A stretch of 64,000 bases of DNA from Brachypodius melanocephalos (Eukaryota; Chordata; Aves; Passeriformes; Pycnonotidae), in the NCBI GenBank assembly GCA_013398615.1, contig VZSR01001854.1, positions 11,638,805 to 11,702,804 of the forward strand, written 5' to 3'. The position numbers were made by a program, and so were the translations under genes. Each line of letters starts with the position of its first letter. The first letter of the stretch is position 1. Positions 52,540 through 62,780 of the stretch are shown piece after piece. The notes under the pieces were generated by a model. It was not told where the DNA came from. It saw only the letters and a list, made by a program, of their open reading frames with translations, and searched no databases.

Positions 52540-52669
52540 CATTTTTGCAGATGGGACAGCACTGGTCAGGCTCGTACACCGGATCCACACACTCGGTCTG
52601 GGGACAGGCTGAGACCGTGCACAGCACCTCGCCATTGGCTTCACAGCGACACCTCTCACACGGAGAAAC
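52540..52669 (-). CDS. VWC2: VWC2 (brorin), middle coding exon
   Basis: This 130-base exon encodes residues 239-281 plus the first base of codon 282. It starts VSPCERCRCE and ends PICKN, completing the second VWC domain. Its cysteines are 242, 245, 247, 255, 260, 265, 275, 276 and 279, which with C224 from the previous exon make the usual ten. The acceptor is a pyrimidine-rich TTTGTTTTCCAG and the donor is AAATG/GTGAGT, a near-consensus site. The upstream junction is phase 0 and the downstream junction phase 1, and both match the neighbouring exons. No reading frame of useful length covers it in isolation, so it is recognised by protein similarity and splice signals. The protein sequence is almost unchanged from the human protein as remembered, as expected for a cysteine-rich binding domain. 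Confidence 0.96.
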
Positions 52670-55600
52670 CTGGAAAACAAACCCAGGCACCTTGAACTCC
52701 TTCACTCAATGCACTCCTGGAGCATGCAGTGCCCACCTTCTCATCTGCAGTGTTCTTTCCTTCACGTCTTTTTCCTCCACACTCTAAAACAAATGGGTTT
52801 TGCAGCCTAAATAATGCAAAGAGCAAGACTGGGCTGCTGCAAAATTACAGAACCACAGCAGGAAAGGAAAGCTAAAACAAAACAGGTTCTTCTCTGAACC
52901 TACACACCAAATGGCAAAGTCAGAGGGATGGTGAAAACAGTGAAGACTTGTAACACAAATAAAACAAAAAATTACCTTACTGACTTTCTAATGAACTTCC
53001 TGAAAATTAAGTTCATAATCTAGTTTAGTTCTTTTAGCGGTTCAAAAAATAATTTAGAGGAAAAAAACATATTTTAAGAAGAAAAGCTTTGCTAAACGAA
53101 GTTTTAAACTTGTTTTAATGGAAAGCCTTACTGTAATTTTTTTCAGGTTTGAAAGTATTTTGGTAGCAAGAAGTTACATTCTATTGAAAATTATCTTTTT
53201 CAACAAGAGGTCAGGAAAAAAGCTACCCTTTTGAATTCAGGTATTTCCCATGGGTTAATTGTTTTTGGACAATTCTTCTAATACTTGTAACTTTCTGAAT
53301 AGAAGTTAAAATTCAAAGAAAGGGGTGAAGGAAAATAAGGTAATCCTTTATACCTAGTGAAACGTTACTGGGTTTGAAGAACTCTTACAGAACAGGAATA
53401 CCATGAGATAGTTACTTGAAAGACCTACTTCAAAGAAATTCTTTCCCAACAAAAGAGTAGCAAGACTCTCTTTAGTAAAAAAAGGACTTTGAAATGTCTG
53501 CATTTGCCACATGTACAATTCCACCTCAGAATTCCTGACCAGGTGCATCACACATACACTGCTTACATCCTCATACCACACAAGATAGAGGGAAGCAAGG
53601 ATGTGAAGAGCAATAAATGTTGTACTGTACATCTCATTGCTGCACTCCAAAAAACCACATGGGTACCCATGCTCAAAACACAGGATGAAAATGCAGCTGA
53701 ACGTTATTATTAGCAATCCTCTAAATCTATAATCTGTGCAGATACTGATTTACTTAAGAAGGAGGTTGTTCTTTTTATGGACCGTTTTTCATTCCAGATT
53801 CCAGATGATGCAGACAATCCCCCATTGCACTCCTCCAATAAGAGTAGACAAAAAATTCTAAAAAGAAAATAATTATTCACTATGAAGAATCACCCAGATG
53901 TCTAACTTGCAGATCATCTGCTTCTTCTCCCTATTTTTTAGGCAGCCTATCACATTTTTTCCTCAATTCCATTCTCTGCTTTCTTGCCTCTCACATCCTT
54001 CTCACTTCCAAAGTTCAAACATGCTGATGCTTGCAAAGCATCAGCTCCAACTAAATGCTCATTCATGCTTTGCTACTTCCCTTCCCACCTGCCAAGGCTT
54101 TTATTTGCTTATGCACTCACATATCTTTCACGCCCTCCCCTCTGCTTAGAAAGCCTAAATAGGGTCTCCTGCTGTGCTGCTTTCTGCTTTTATTACTATT
54201 ATTTATTTCAGGTTTCCTTTGCTAGCTACTCACTTTGTGTTTTCTCTTTGCTTTACACTCTATCAAGAATAACACCACGGCACATGTTAATGAAATCCCA
54301 CACCAAGGCTGACAGCCCAGTGCAGAAGATCTTTACTACAGACTTTAGGACGACTTTGTCCTGTAATTGTTTTTAAACTGTCACGTTTACTTCCAGAGCT
54401 GGCGTGTAGGAAGACAAGGAGGTTTCTGATGCAGTGCTCAGAGTTGAAAGGCTCAGATATTTCAAGTAATCACTTGGACCACATGTGAAGTTTTGAGTCA
54501 GCAAACTTGAGCTCCTAGTATTAAAGCAATAATAAGAATCTTTCTTATCTATCTTATCATATCTAGGAATGACATTTACTAAATTATAAAAACACGGGTT
54601 TTAAGTAGGACTACTTTTTAAATATTTTTAATATAAAAGTTTTATACAATATATAATCCTACTTGAAAAAAGACAGCAGCAGTCAGTTCCAAGGATCAGG
54701 ATCAACAAGGCAAACCTATAGCTTTCAATCAAATTTAACACTTTTTGCAATGATTTGGAAAAGATACAAATTTGCCAACCATATAAGTTGAATGAGATCA
54801 GTGGCTACAACAGACATTCCTCAGCCCACAACACTGCTCAGTAGCTGTGTCATTCAATATTGGAAGGGATGTAAAAACTAGAGTATCTGATGACAATCAG
54901 GAAACAAGGCAGCACACAGATGTTATTCCTAAAATCTCTCCGCTGTAAAATTAAAGCATATTGTAATTATATAGGTTTACTAGATTTCCAAATTTGACAA
55001 AGGCTGAAATTCTCAGAAAAGTAAGTCATTTACTATTGAATGAGAAACAAAACTGATCTAATTCTTATCCAATAATGATGATTCATGATACAGGTTTCTG
55101 TCCTATACAGCACATACACCTGAAGACCACATCTTTCGTGAACAGAGTGCACTGTTGATGTGATACTGCAGTAATGAAGACACTTCCAGTGTAATAGATC
55201 ATGGGATTTCAGGGGAGTACTTTTAGTACACCCTTGGTAAGTACTGTCATCTGTACAACCCACCAACCTGAGTAATGGCAGCAGCAATAAGGAAGGTCTC
55301 CACGAGCCTATTTCTACAAAGCTCTTCTCAGGCATGCAACTAAACCACAGTAGCTGCTAAAATGGTATCAGTGTCAGCCATTACCTGTTCATCTTTGGAC
55401 TAAACAATAGCCCATTGCTTTTTACTGATCGTCAGGATACAGCAGGACCTGTAGAAAACCTCCACTTTCTGCACCTTAACGGCAGCTCAATACTTGGAGA
55501 CATAATTTTCTCTAGAGAGACAATAAGACAGTGCCTGTACGTAATAGCAGCTAAATAAATCGCAATGAAAAGACACACTTGGTCCTTGATTTCCCCTCTC

Positions 55601-55670
55601 TACTCATGCAATGCAAGTGCATTCCCTGCAGCACAGCTCCTAGTGGCAGCCATTGCAAGGAGCATCCCTC

Positions 55671-55689
55671 TTGTTCCCGTAGGGAACAA
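55671..55689. repeat. Short perfect inverted repeat
   Basis: TTGTTCCC and GGGAACAA are separated by three bases, giving an 8-base stem. It lies in an otherwise unassigned intronic segment. Confidence 0.8.
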
Positions 55690-56393
55690 CCAGCCCAGCA
55701 ACACTCACGCTCAGCACTTCTGACATCACCAGGCCGGACTGGAAATAATACCACCCATCAATCTCTCTCTGGTGACTAATGGTACCATGTCTCCATGTGG
55801 ATGAAGCTGTTAACTCTACAGAAGCAGCAGCTCTGCCTATGAAAAAACTGCAGGAAGACAACAAGAGGCAACAGTAGACTTGTATATTCACCAGGCAGCC
55901 CTAAAACCTGTAGAAAATAGACTACAGATGGCAAAAAACCCCTAGTTCTTTAGAATTGTTTAAAGAGAAGTTTATGAGCAGAGGTATAGGAGTTGCAAGT
56001 ACTGTAAAAGAGAAAATGCACTACTGTGTAAACTGCTAGGTTTTCCACTGGTGGGGTGTGAAGAAAGCTGTATCTTAGTAAAGGTAGTAGGTCTGTCCGG
56101 CAGCTTAATGTAAATTGTCATAATTAAGAAGTGAAAAATCATTTGTAATACAAAGTAATTTGAGCTTTCCCCTACCACATGTCCAACTTTAATTACAAAC
56201 CAAAAAGACATCAAAACAAAACCAACAAAAAAGCTGGATTAAAAACAGATATACAATCTACACTCGGTTCCTCAAGCCTTGAAAGCTTCTAAATTAAAAA
56301 AAATAAAAATCAGTCATAATCCCAAATTTATTTTCTTTTGTGCTAGAATTTTTACTAGTATTTTCTTGCCATTGACACAACTCAGGAGAACAG

Positions 56394-56545
56394 GAATGGG
56401 GTTACACTGAAAATAATAAACATATCGGCCATGCTTTTATTTCTCTGTGCCTTCAAAGCATGAATGGGGTTACACTGACAATAATAAACATATTATTAAT
56501 TAGGTTACACTGACAGTAATAACCATATATGAATGGGGTTACACT
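56394..56545. repeat. Degenerate tandem repeat beside the LTR cluster
   Basis: GAATGGGGTTACACTGA begins units at 56394, 56462 and 56531, with a shorter GGTTACACTGA copy at 56503. The first full unit is 68 bases and includes AATAATAAACATATC and GCCATGCTTTTATTTCTCTG. The latter half recurs at about 56858-56908, beyond the inserted LTR. Confidence 0.85.
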
Positions 56546-56548
56546 GAC

Positions 56549-56856
56549 TGTCACCCTGAGTTCTTAGCCTTCTGAGATGTTTACATTGTTTAGTGGAGTC
56601 TTCTCACAAAATTTCATGTAAACTATGTATAATTTTAGAATTATCTACCTTGTTTACATATTTCTCCTCTGGGAGGAGTTACATGAGTGACTGTGATTTT
56701 CACCAACGAAGTTGTAGAGGTGGCAACTCCATCACCCAACCTCTTGGCTTTTTTAGAAATCTATATAAACCCAAAACACAAATAAACTTCCCTTCTCTTC
56801 CTTGCTTGATCACAAACGGAGTGCAGTCTCATTCTTTCGTGTCCTATTGCAACAAT
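56549..56856 (+). mobile_element. Solo LTR inserted in the tandem repeat
   Basis: This element of about 306 bases starts TGTCACCC and ends near GTCCTATTGCAACA. TGAC flanks it at 56545-56548 and 56857-56860. A TATATAAA box lies near 56763 and AATAAA at 56781-56786. The sequence GACAATAATAAACATAT, continuous at 56476, is split here, which marks the insertion point. Its end resembles that of the nested LTR at 92-436, so the two are probably related. Confidence 0.65.
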
Positions 56857-56904
56857 TGACAATAATAAACATATCAGCCATGCTTTTATTCCTCTGTGCC
56901 TTCA

Positions 56905-57245
56905 AAACACCACAGACCTTTCAAAACTCATTTGGGTTTGTTGACTTCTGTCACCCTGCTTTTGCATGTTTTAAACTTGTCTTCTGATAATTTAACTAAG
57001 CTTTCTGATGTTTATAGAACTCAGAGAGAGTTCTCACACTTTTCATGTAAACAAGAAGATGTTTTTGCATTCTTCTGCTCCAGGAGGAGCTTTTGAGTGA
57101 TGGTGATGTTCACCAACCCGATTGATGGGGTGATCATCTCTCTGACCAATAATTGGTCACTTATGTACAGTGTGTATATGGAGTCAGATTTTGAAATAAA
57201 GAGGACATTCCCTGCTGACCTCGATCCTGTCCCTGTCTCATCATT
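56905..57245 (+). mobile_element. Second, related LTR followed by a primer-binding site
   Basis: A diverged relative of the upstream LTR: both contain CTGTCACCCTG, a GATGTTTA block, TTTCATGTAAAC, a GGAGGAG motif and GATG/TTCACCAAC. It has an inverted CCAAT pair at 57143-57159 and AATAAA at 57195-57200, and ends about CTCATCA. It is followed by TGGTACCAGGA at 57250-57260. The left edge is uncertain. Confidence 0.55.
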
Positions 57246-57249
57246 TTAG

Positions 57250-57260
57250 TGGTACCAGGA
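57250..57260 (+). other. Retroviral primer-binding site candidate, tRNA-Leu(TAA)-like
   Basis: TGGTACCAGGA is the complement of the 3' end of vertebrate tRNA-Leu(TAA) with its CCA, as I recall that tRNA. It lies a few bases after the LTR end, the normal place for a primer-binding site. The following 50 or so bases may be the last remnant of the internal region; no gag or pol frame is present. Confidence 0.5.
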
Positions 57261-57299
57261 ACTACTGGTGCCCTGCGTCGCTCCACAACGACAAGCGGC

Positions 57300-60086
57300 A
57301 TGTGAGCAATGACAGACTTCCAGATTTCCAAGTAATTCATCCACAAAAAAATACCATTTGTGATAGCAAGGGAATTCTAAAAGACACAAAGCAACAGGTT
57401 TCAAAACTATAGGTCTTTTCCAAAATATTGTACTTCTGAAGATAGTTCCTGGTTCTCATAAGACTTTATACATCAGCCTTCATCTTCAAATTTTACTTGA
57501 AGAAGATTTGGACCATGTGCTTTAGAAATCTGCAGCTTCAGTGCATTTCACCAAATATTTTGCTACCAGTTCCACTAATATGCATGTTGTGATCACACTG
57601 CTATTCTGCCTCAATACCCACTGGTGACCAGAGTAGTGCTGATGGAAAAAGCTTTATGAGACCTCATCCTCTCCCTACACCGAGTTTTGTTGTGGTGACA
57701 TCTGTGTCCTCTTTGAAAACACAAAAATGTATGCATACATGCACACACAAGCAAGGACAGACTGCAAATCAAAGAAACACATCAAACCTCAAATTCCCTG
57801 GCACACTCAGCTTCTGGCTCCAGTCAGGGCAATCCTTTGCCATGCCAAGCCATACAGGAATTTTATATAAGCAGACTCTCAAACATTTATGCATAATTAC
57901 ACATCTATACATAAATGTTTGTGCAAAAATATCACTTAACTGTTAGGAGGTCACCTTTTTCTTCCTTAAGTGAGGTCTGGTACTCTGTCACAAACAGTAG
58001 GTGCAGACCCAGAGAAAAATCACATCACTATCCATTTATAACTCCTTCCCTGACCTTAATCAAGAAATAGCATATTAGCAACCTCTCTAAGACCATCAAC
58101 TTCAAACTCACAAAATTACCTTTGAAGCTGTGCAATTGCTTGCATTTTGCAATTGCTTCCATCCACTGAGCAGCACGAACCTATGTCTGCACCTCGTGTT
58201 GCCAGACAACTCCACTGATTGCATGGCCTGGGCAAACAGCTGCATTTACAGCTTGTGCTCACAATATTGGACCCAACACTGAAGCTCAACTAAACAACAA
58301 GGCTCTCACATAGGAAAATAATCAGGCTGCAGTTCCACTGCCTAATTGCATCAATAACGTTCCTTGCTTGTCCTGAGCAGGCATCCCTTCTCACTTGTGT
58401 GTCCAAATGTGGGTAAAACAAAGCAGTAAGGGAACCAATATTTCATTAGAAGAAGATGTGAAGACAAGGACTAAAAGCCGAATGGAGTTAAAAAGAAAGC
58501 TGAAACCCAGAATCTTTTCAGATCATTTCTGTAAATGTCACTGTTCAACACTCCATTTTTACCAAGACTGACAGCCATATTCAAATGTACCAGGGAACCT
58601 TGAGGTTCTGTGCTCACTGCACATTTAACACAGTATTTTAGGCTTGCTTTACAGCCATTAATACAACACCACTACAGAAAAAAGCTAAGAAATGGAACTC
58701 TGTAGAAGATTGTGAATGAAAAGGAGGGAGAAACCTTTAAAATGCTCACCTATGGAGAAAGTGTGAAGCTTCATCTTTTGGCCACCACTCAAGAATTAAG
58801 TTTGCTGGGAAAGAAAGGATCTCACAAGCCACCTCTGAAAAGGTCACACCAACCAGCTAAAGTTAAAGTAGCTGCTCCATCTTAAGTAGAAAACTGCCAC
58901 CCTGAAGTTGAGGCTGACATGGAAAAGGGAGGATGACACATTGTTTTCTGCCATACCTTGCAATTCACCAGTGCTCTGTACCTTACTGCCTAAGAAGAGC
59001 AAATGACAATGCTCTTATGATGGAGAAAGTAGTTCTGGTCTGTTATTTATTTTCTCTTAAATTGAAGAAAATGGAAGAACATTATGAAACAAAGCTAAGT
59101 TTTCAGGAGCATGCAAATACCAGAGAGCAAAGGTGGCCACTTTCTTTCAGCCTTCAAAAATACATTTTCTTTTCTCCATTCTGAAAGAGGCTCAGCTTCC
59201 AGAACCCTGAATTATATTTCATATTCCTCCTAATATATTCAGCATGAAACTCCCCAGTGTATTCAGAAATGGGTTTTGGAACAGCACTGTATCTCACAGG
59301 CACTCACAAGAAAATTCACAAGCCATTCTTAGAGCCTGGTCACAGGTCTCAGCCACAATAAAATACTAAATGGAAAAAGACAATGTCAGCAGCCAGAAAA
59401 CTGGCCGCAACTCCAAAACTTTTGAGTGCACTGCATCTCACGTTTTCAATGATAACGAACTTGCACAGCAATGCTAAAAAGACCCCGGTCTAAAAGGATT
59501 TCCCTGAACATGAAGTTTTTCGAGTCCTTCCTTCAGGCATCACTGCAATGTAGACTGCAAATCATGCTATTATTAAAAAGAAGCTCTATAGCCATTCATT
59601 GAAAGCAAACTATGCAACCTAGGCAGCACTACTCAAATAGTTGAAAAGGAAAAAGAAATTACTTTTAAAAAAGAAGGGGTCATCACAGACTGATTACTAG
59701 GAAGTCAGCCAACACAACCCTACTTGATCACTAAAAGGCAGAAGTTTAACAGTTAATAGTTAAATAAGGAAACAAATGCATTGCTGAAAATTTTCACAAA
59801 ATCCATAACACCACTGAGTAGCATCCTTCCAAGTAGCATTTTTTACTGTAAATACCAAAGGAATTAATAAAGATCAGCACCCTCATTTAAAAATGTTAGA
59901 GTACCATAGAGCAAGAAAGGTCATGTTTAAGGGGAATATTTTACAGGACTGCAAAAGTAATATTAACACAAGAATGAAGAGAGAAGGGGGAGAACCAGAA
60001 CACCCTCTGAGAACACAGTTAAAGATCATAATACCACTTTAAACAAGAGAATAACCCACAAAATGACTTTTGGCTTCATTCCTTAC
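57300..60086. other. Intronic, no gene recognised
   Basis: No repeat that I can name and no coding exon is seen between the LTR cluster and the first coding exon of VWC2. Confidence 0.5.
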
Positions 60087-60800
60087 CATGAACTCCTCTA
60101 GGGTCTGGTATGTTTTCCCTCGGAACTCGCAGTAGTTCTTCCTCTCCTTGCACTGCGGGCAGCACTGCGTGGTGTCCACATGGATGCAGCGAGGGTGGAG
60201 CCTGGGGCACTCGGGCTGGATACATAGCGGGCCCTCCTCAGTGCAGAGGCAGGGGCAGGCAGAGGGGCCCGGCGTGAATTTCTCCCCGATGGCATAGACG
60301 AAGCCGCTCTCGTCCACGCAGCCTTTGCCACGGTAGTCCGGATAGGCGTACTCCTCCGGGGGCTCGGGAGTGACGCTCGCAACAGATGCTGGGAGGGATG
60401 AATCTTCAGCCACCTGAGGTTCCTCAGGAGCAGCATCCCTTTGCTCTTGCACTTGAATGCTTCCAGATTTACTGCTTGTCCCCTGGCTGTTCCAAGCCTG
60501 CTTTTGCTTAGTCCAAGACTCCTTGTTCGAGTAGTTCCTGTTTCCTTTGCTTTTCCAGTCCCTGCTACCCTCCTCCCTCCCGCTCCTGCCGATCTCATTC
60601 ATTTTCCCTGGACCTGCCTGGCTGTCCCTTGTAGAGGTGTGATCCCTCTTTTCCTGGCTCGCCTTTATCTCCTGTTTGTCTTGAGCCTTGGCCAGTTTTT
60701 GTACGGGTACGGTGGAGCTACAGAGGGCAACCATGAGGCAGCAGGTTACGAGAAGAGAACTAGAGAGAGCTCCAATTGCCATTGCAGTAGAGCTGGGCAT
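60087..60800 (-). CDS. VWC2: VWC2 (brorin), first coding exon
   Basis: This exon encodes residues 1-238 of brorin, a secreted extracellular protein known in vertebrates as a BMP antagonist expressed in neural tissue. The ATG at 60800-60798 is chosen because the codon before it is GTG, and position -3 is a purine. Residues 1-28 form a signal peptide with a hydrophobic core (LLVTCCLMVALC). Residues 29-150 are a charged linker rich in Ser, Gln, Lys and Glu with one N-glycosylation sequon (N89-Y-S). Residues 161-217 are a complete first VWC domain with ten cysteines (161, 182, 184, 186, 193, 198, 205, 213, 214, 217), including the CxCxC and CCxxC signatures. C224 opens the second VWC domain. The exon ends in frame after Met238 at a GTAAGG donor. 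The identification rests on near-identity to human VWC2 in the VWC region as I remember it. The linker is more diverged. VWC2L is excluded by the long linker and the N-terminus (MPSSTAMA). Confidence 0.97.
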
Positions 60801-60868
60801 CACCTACTGCATCCCACAGGGGACACTGCACTCACATCGGAGGGAAGCGCTTCATAGATCCACAGTCC
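60801..60868 (-). other. VWC2: VWC2 5' UTR portion of first coding exon, with candidate splice acceptor
   Basis: On the minus strand, a pyrimidine-rich stretch ending CTTCTCTTCCTAG stops at 60869, which makes 60868 a plausible exon start 68 bases before the ATG. This fits a non-coding first exon in the CpG island spliced onto the first coding exon. The leader contains a short upstream reading frame at 60855-60832 (see separate entry). If transcription instead starts near the TATA-like site at about 61050, this acceptor would not be needed. Confidence 0.5.
60832..60855 (-). promoter_or_regulatory. Short upstream ORF in the VWC2 leader (MKRFPPM)
   Basis: The leader holds ATG at 60855-60853, followed in frame by six codons and TGA at 60834-60832. 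It ends 31 bases before the VWC2 ATG and is in a different frame. Short upstream ORFs that end just before the main start commonly lower or condition translation. The reading frame is seen directly, but an effect on VWC2 is only inferred. Confidence 0.45.
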
Positions 60869-61044
60869 CTAGGAAGAGAAGGATTAGGAATACTTCAGCT
60901 TCTGCACTTCTTCCCCCCCGCACCCCGCCTCGCCTCCACCGAAGCAACATCTCAAACAATATGCAACCTGCCTCGGTAGTTTATGCAAAAGGCAAACAGC
61001 CTGCTGCTGCAACCCTCCTCCTCCTCCCCCGCTCTGCCAAGTCT

Positions 61045-61052
61045 TATAAATA
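61045..61052 (+). promoter_or_regulatory. TATA-like element between VWC2 and the CpG island
   Basis: TATAAATA reads on the plus strand and TATTTATA on the minus strand. On the plus strand it is a good TATA match, which would drive transcription away from VWC2. On the minus strand it is a weaker match that could start an unspliced leader near 61020. Nothing else in the sequence decides between these. Confidence 0.3.
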
Positions 61053-61997
61053 GCAGGGCTCTGGACACCGACCGGGCGTCTTCGGCTCCAAGGGAGCACC
61101 ACGCCGAACTCCGGGGAGTCAGCGCTAGCAAAGGCGGGTGCAGGCAAAACTCAGAGCGCTTGGGGGTTATTTTTAACTTTTAAATGACAACATGTGAAGA
61201 GGACGGACGCCCGATGAATTAAATGGAGCACCCCAAAATCCAGCAGGGTCCGGAATAGAAATTACCCAGTTGAGTGCTATTTATTCCCTGTCTGCACACA
61301 CGATGATTTTCATTAACCTCTTATTCAGTCTGAAGTACGCTGGTATGGGTTTTGTTTAAATATCTGCCAGCGAGCACGTTTTTGTTACAAATAACTAAAA
61401 CCAAGCACACTAAAGCGAGCAGAGCCAAACTACCTCCCTTCCGAACTACCCAAACCAGCTCACACCACCACCTCTTCCTCGCCCGTGTTCCAAAGACAAG
61501 GCAGAGCCACTCCGAGTTTCCGCAGCCGAGGCTCATTTAACCCACATCCTCCAGGAGTTCGGCGGCGCTCCCGGCTCCTCTCCCTGAAACACTGCACGCC
61601 AAATCGAAAAAAAAAAAAAAAGCCCCCAAAACCCCAAACCAAAATACGTACACTACTCCGGCCACGACAAGCAATGCTGCTGCAGCCACCCAGCACCCCA
61701 CCTCCGCGGTATCGCTCCCCAAAGCCATTTACAAGCCTCTCTCTCTCTACCCTCCCCGGCCCTCGGGGAGGGCACCGCGCTCCGCTCGTCCGGCAGCGCT
61801 GCCCAGCCCGGCCCGGCCGGTGCGGGGGAGCCGGGGCTCCGCGCCGCCCGCCCAAACTTTCCGGAGGGCCGGGCGGCGCCGCCCGACCACCTCCCGGTGG
61901 AGCCGGCAGGGAGCTGGGCAGCCCCTTCCCCATCCCGGCCGGCTCGCCCGTGGCCCGGCGCGACGCCTCCGTGCCTCCCTCCGTCGGTCGCTCCGTA

Positions 61998-62003
61998 CCT
62001 GCG
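61998..62003 (-). other. Candidate splice donor of VWC2 non-coding first exon
   Basis: On the minus strand the sequence reads GCGCAG then GTACGG, with the exon ending at 61999. It is the best donor-like site I found in the CpG island. It would pair with the acceptor at 60869. Other GT sites exist in the island, so this assignment needs transcript support. Confidence 0.3.
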
Positions 62004-62014
62004 CTGCGCCTCGC

Positions 62015-62068
62015 TCAGCCCCGGCGGCGGCTCGGGGCGGCAAGCTTCGCCCCGAGCCCGGCTCCCAT
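62015..62068 (-). promoter_or_regulatory. Upstream ORF with strong start context in the putative VWC2 first exon
   Basis: On the minus strand an ATG at 62068-62066 sits in CCGCCATGG, an ideal vertebrate start context. It opens a 17-codon frame (Gly, Ala and Arg rich) that ends in TGA at 62017-62015, just inside the candidate donor at 61999. If the exon is used as inferred, ribosomes would meet this strong start before the VWC2 ATG. A start-stop pair ATGTGA also lies at 62231-62226. Both are real in the sequence; their presence in the mRNA is inferred. Confidence 0.35.
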
Positions 62069-62149
62069 GGCGGGGCCGCGGGCGGCCGGCGGCGGCTGTT
62101 GCTGCCCGCTCGCCTCCGCAGACCTGCCGAGCCCGCAGCGCGGCGCGGC

Positions 62150-62179
62150 GGCCACAGCCGGTGCGGCCACAGCCGGTGC
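62150..62179. repeat. 15-base tandem duplication in the CpG island
   Basis: GGCCACAGCCGGTGC occurs twice in direct succession with no mismatch. It is in the presumed VWC2 promoter or first exon. Confidence 0.9.
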
Positions 62180-62780
62180 GGCCCCGCCGCCCCGGGGACG
62201 GGCTCCGCCGCGGGCCCCGCTGCTCTCACATGGCGGCCGGGCGCCCCCGTCCCCGGGGCCAGCGGGGCAGGACGGGGCGCTCCCTGCCTCGCTCCCCGCC
62301 TCTCTCCGCGCCGCGGGTGCGGGCCGGGCGCAGGGCGCGGCGCGGGGAGGGGACTAGGTGCCCGCCGGGGGGCGGCAGTGCAGCGGCCCTGCCCGGCCCT
62401 GCCGCCGCCGGAGGGTGTGCGGGGCGGGGGAGCCCGATCCTGCCGCTGTCGGCAGGGAAAGCGGGGCAAGGCGGGCGCGTTGGGGGTCGGCCCCGCACGC
62501 CAGCTGCTGAAACTTTTGGCGGTGTTAGGGGCGTCGGTTCGGGACGCGAGCTGCGCGCCGCAGCCCGGTGCGGCGATGGGCGTTCTCCCCGCGATGCGGG
62601 ACGCGCCCCCGGGGCCGAGCGGGCACCGCCGCGCCCATCCGCGGACGCGGTGGCCGACCCGCCCTGGGCGCGGGCAGGGGCGGCTGAGCAGCGTTCGGTC
62701 GGGACAGGCGGGCTGAGCCCGTCTGTGGCCGCCCGCGCCGCAGCATCACGCAGTAGTGCGCCTTAGCGCTCCCCTGCCAG

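Larger units (their letters stand above)
52670..60086 (-). other. VWC2: Shorter VWC2 intron (about 7.4 kb)
   Basis: This intron runs from the GTAAGG donor after Met238 to the acceptor before Val239. Apart from the LTR mosaic at 56394-57300, I see no gene or RNA in it. If it were retained, the frame of the first coding exon would continue for 15 codons (VRNEAKSHFVGYSLV) to a stop at 60041-60039. Confidence 0.9.
61480..62780 (-). promoter_or_regulatory. CpG island, likely VWC2 promoter and non-coding first exon
   Basis: The sequence changes sharply from AT-rich to very GC-rich, with dense CG dinucleotides, strongest from about 61740 to 62760. It lies directly upstream of the first VWC2 coding exon. 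No other gene is visible nearby, so it most likely holds the VWC2 start site. On the minus strand a CAG/GTACGG donor sits at 61999/61998, which could splice to the acceptor at 60869 (intron about 1.1 kb). The block also has GC-box-like runs, a 15-base tandem duplication at 62150-62179 and an A15 run at 61607-61621. Long open frames here, on both strands, are a by-product of low stop-codon density. Confidence 0.75.

Noticed and set aside
60098..60598. 166-codon minus-strand frame overlapping the first VWC2 exon
   Set aside because: It is an out-of-frame shadow of the VWC2 coding sequence with no family resemblance.
60801..60803. Start of brorin three bases upstream, giving an extra Met
   Set aside because: The codon there is GTG. 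The first ATG in frame is at 60800-60798 and matches the expected N-terminus.
61485..62766. Open frames of 240-298 codons on both strands in the GC-rich block
   Set aside because: Several overlapping frames are open at once and rich in Pro, Ala, Arg and Gly, as expected from GC-rich sequence lacking stops. None shows a domain, and the block fits a CpG island.
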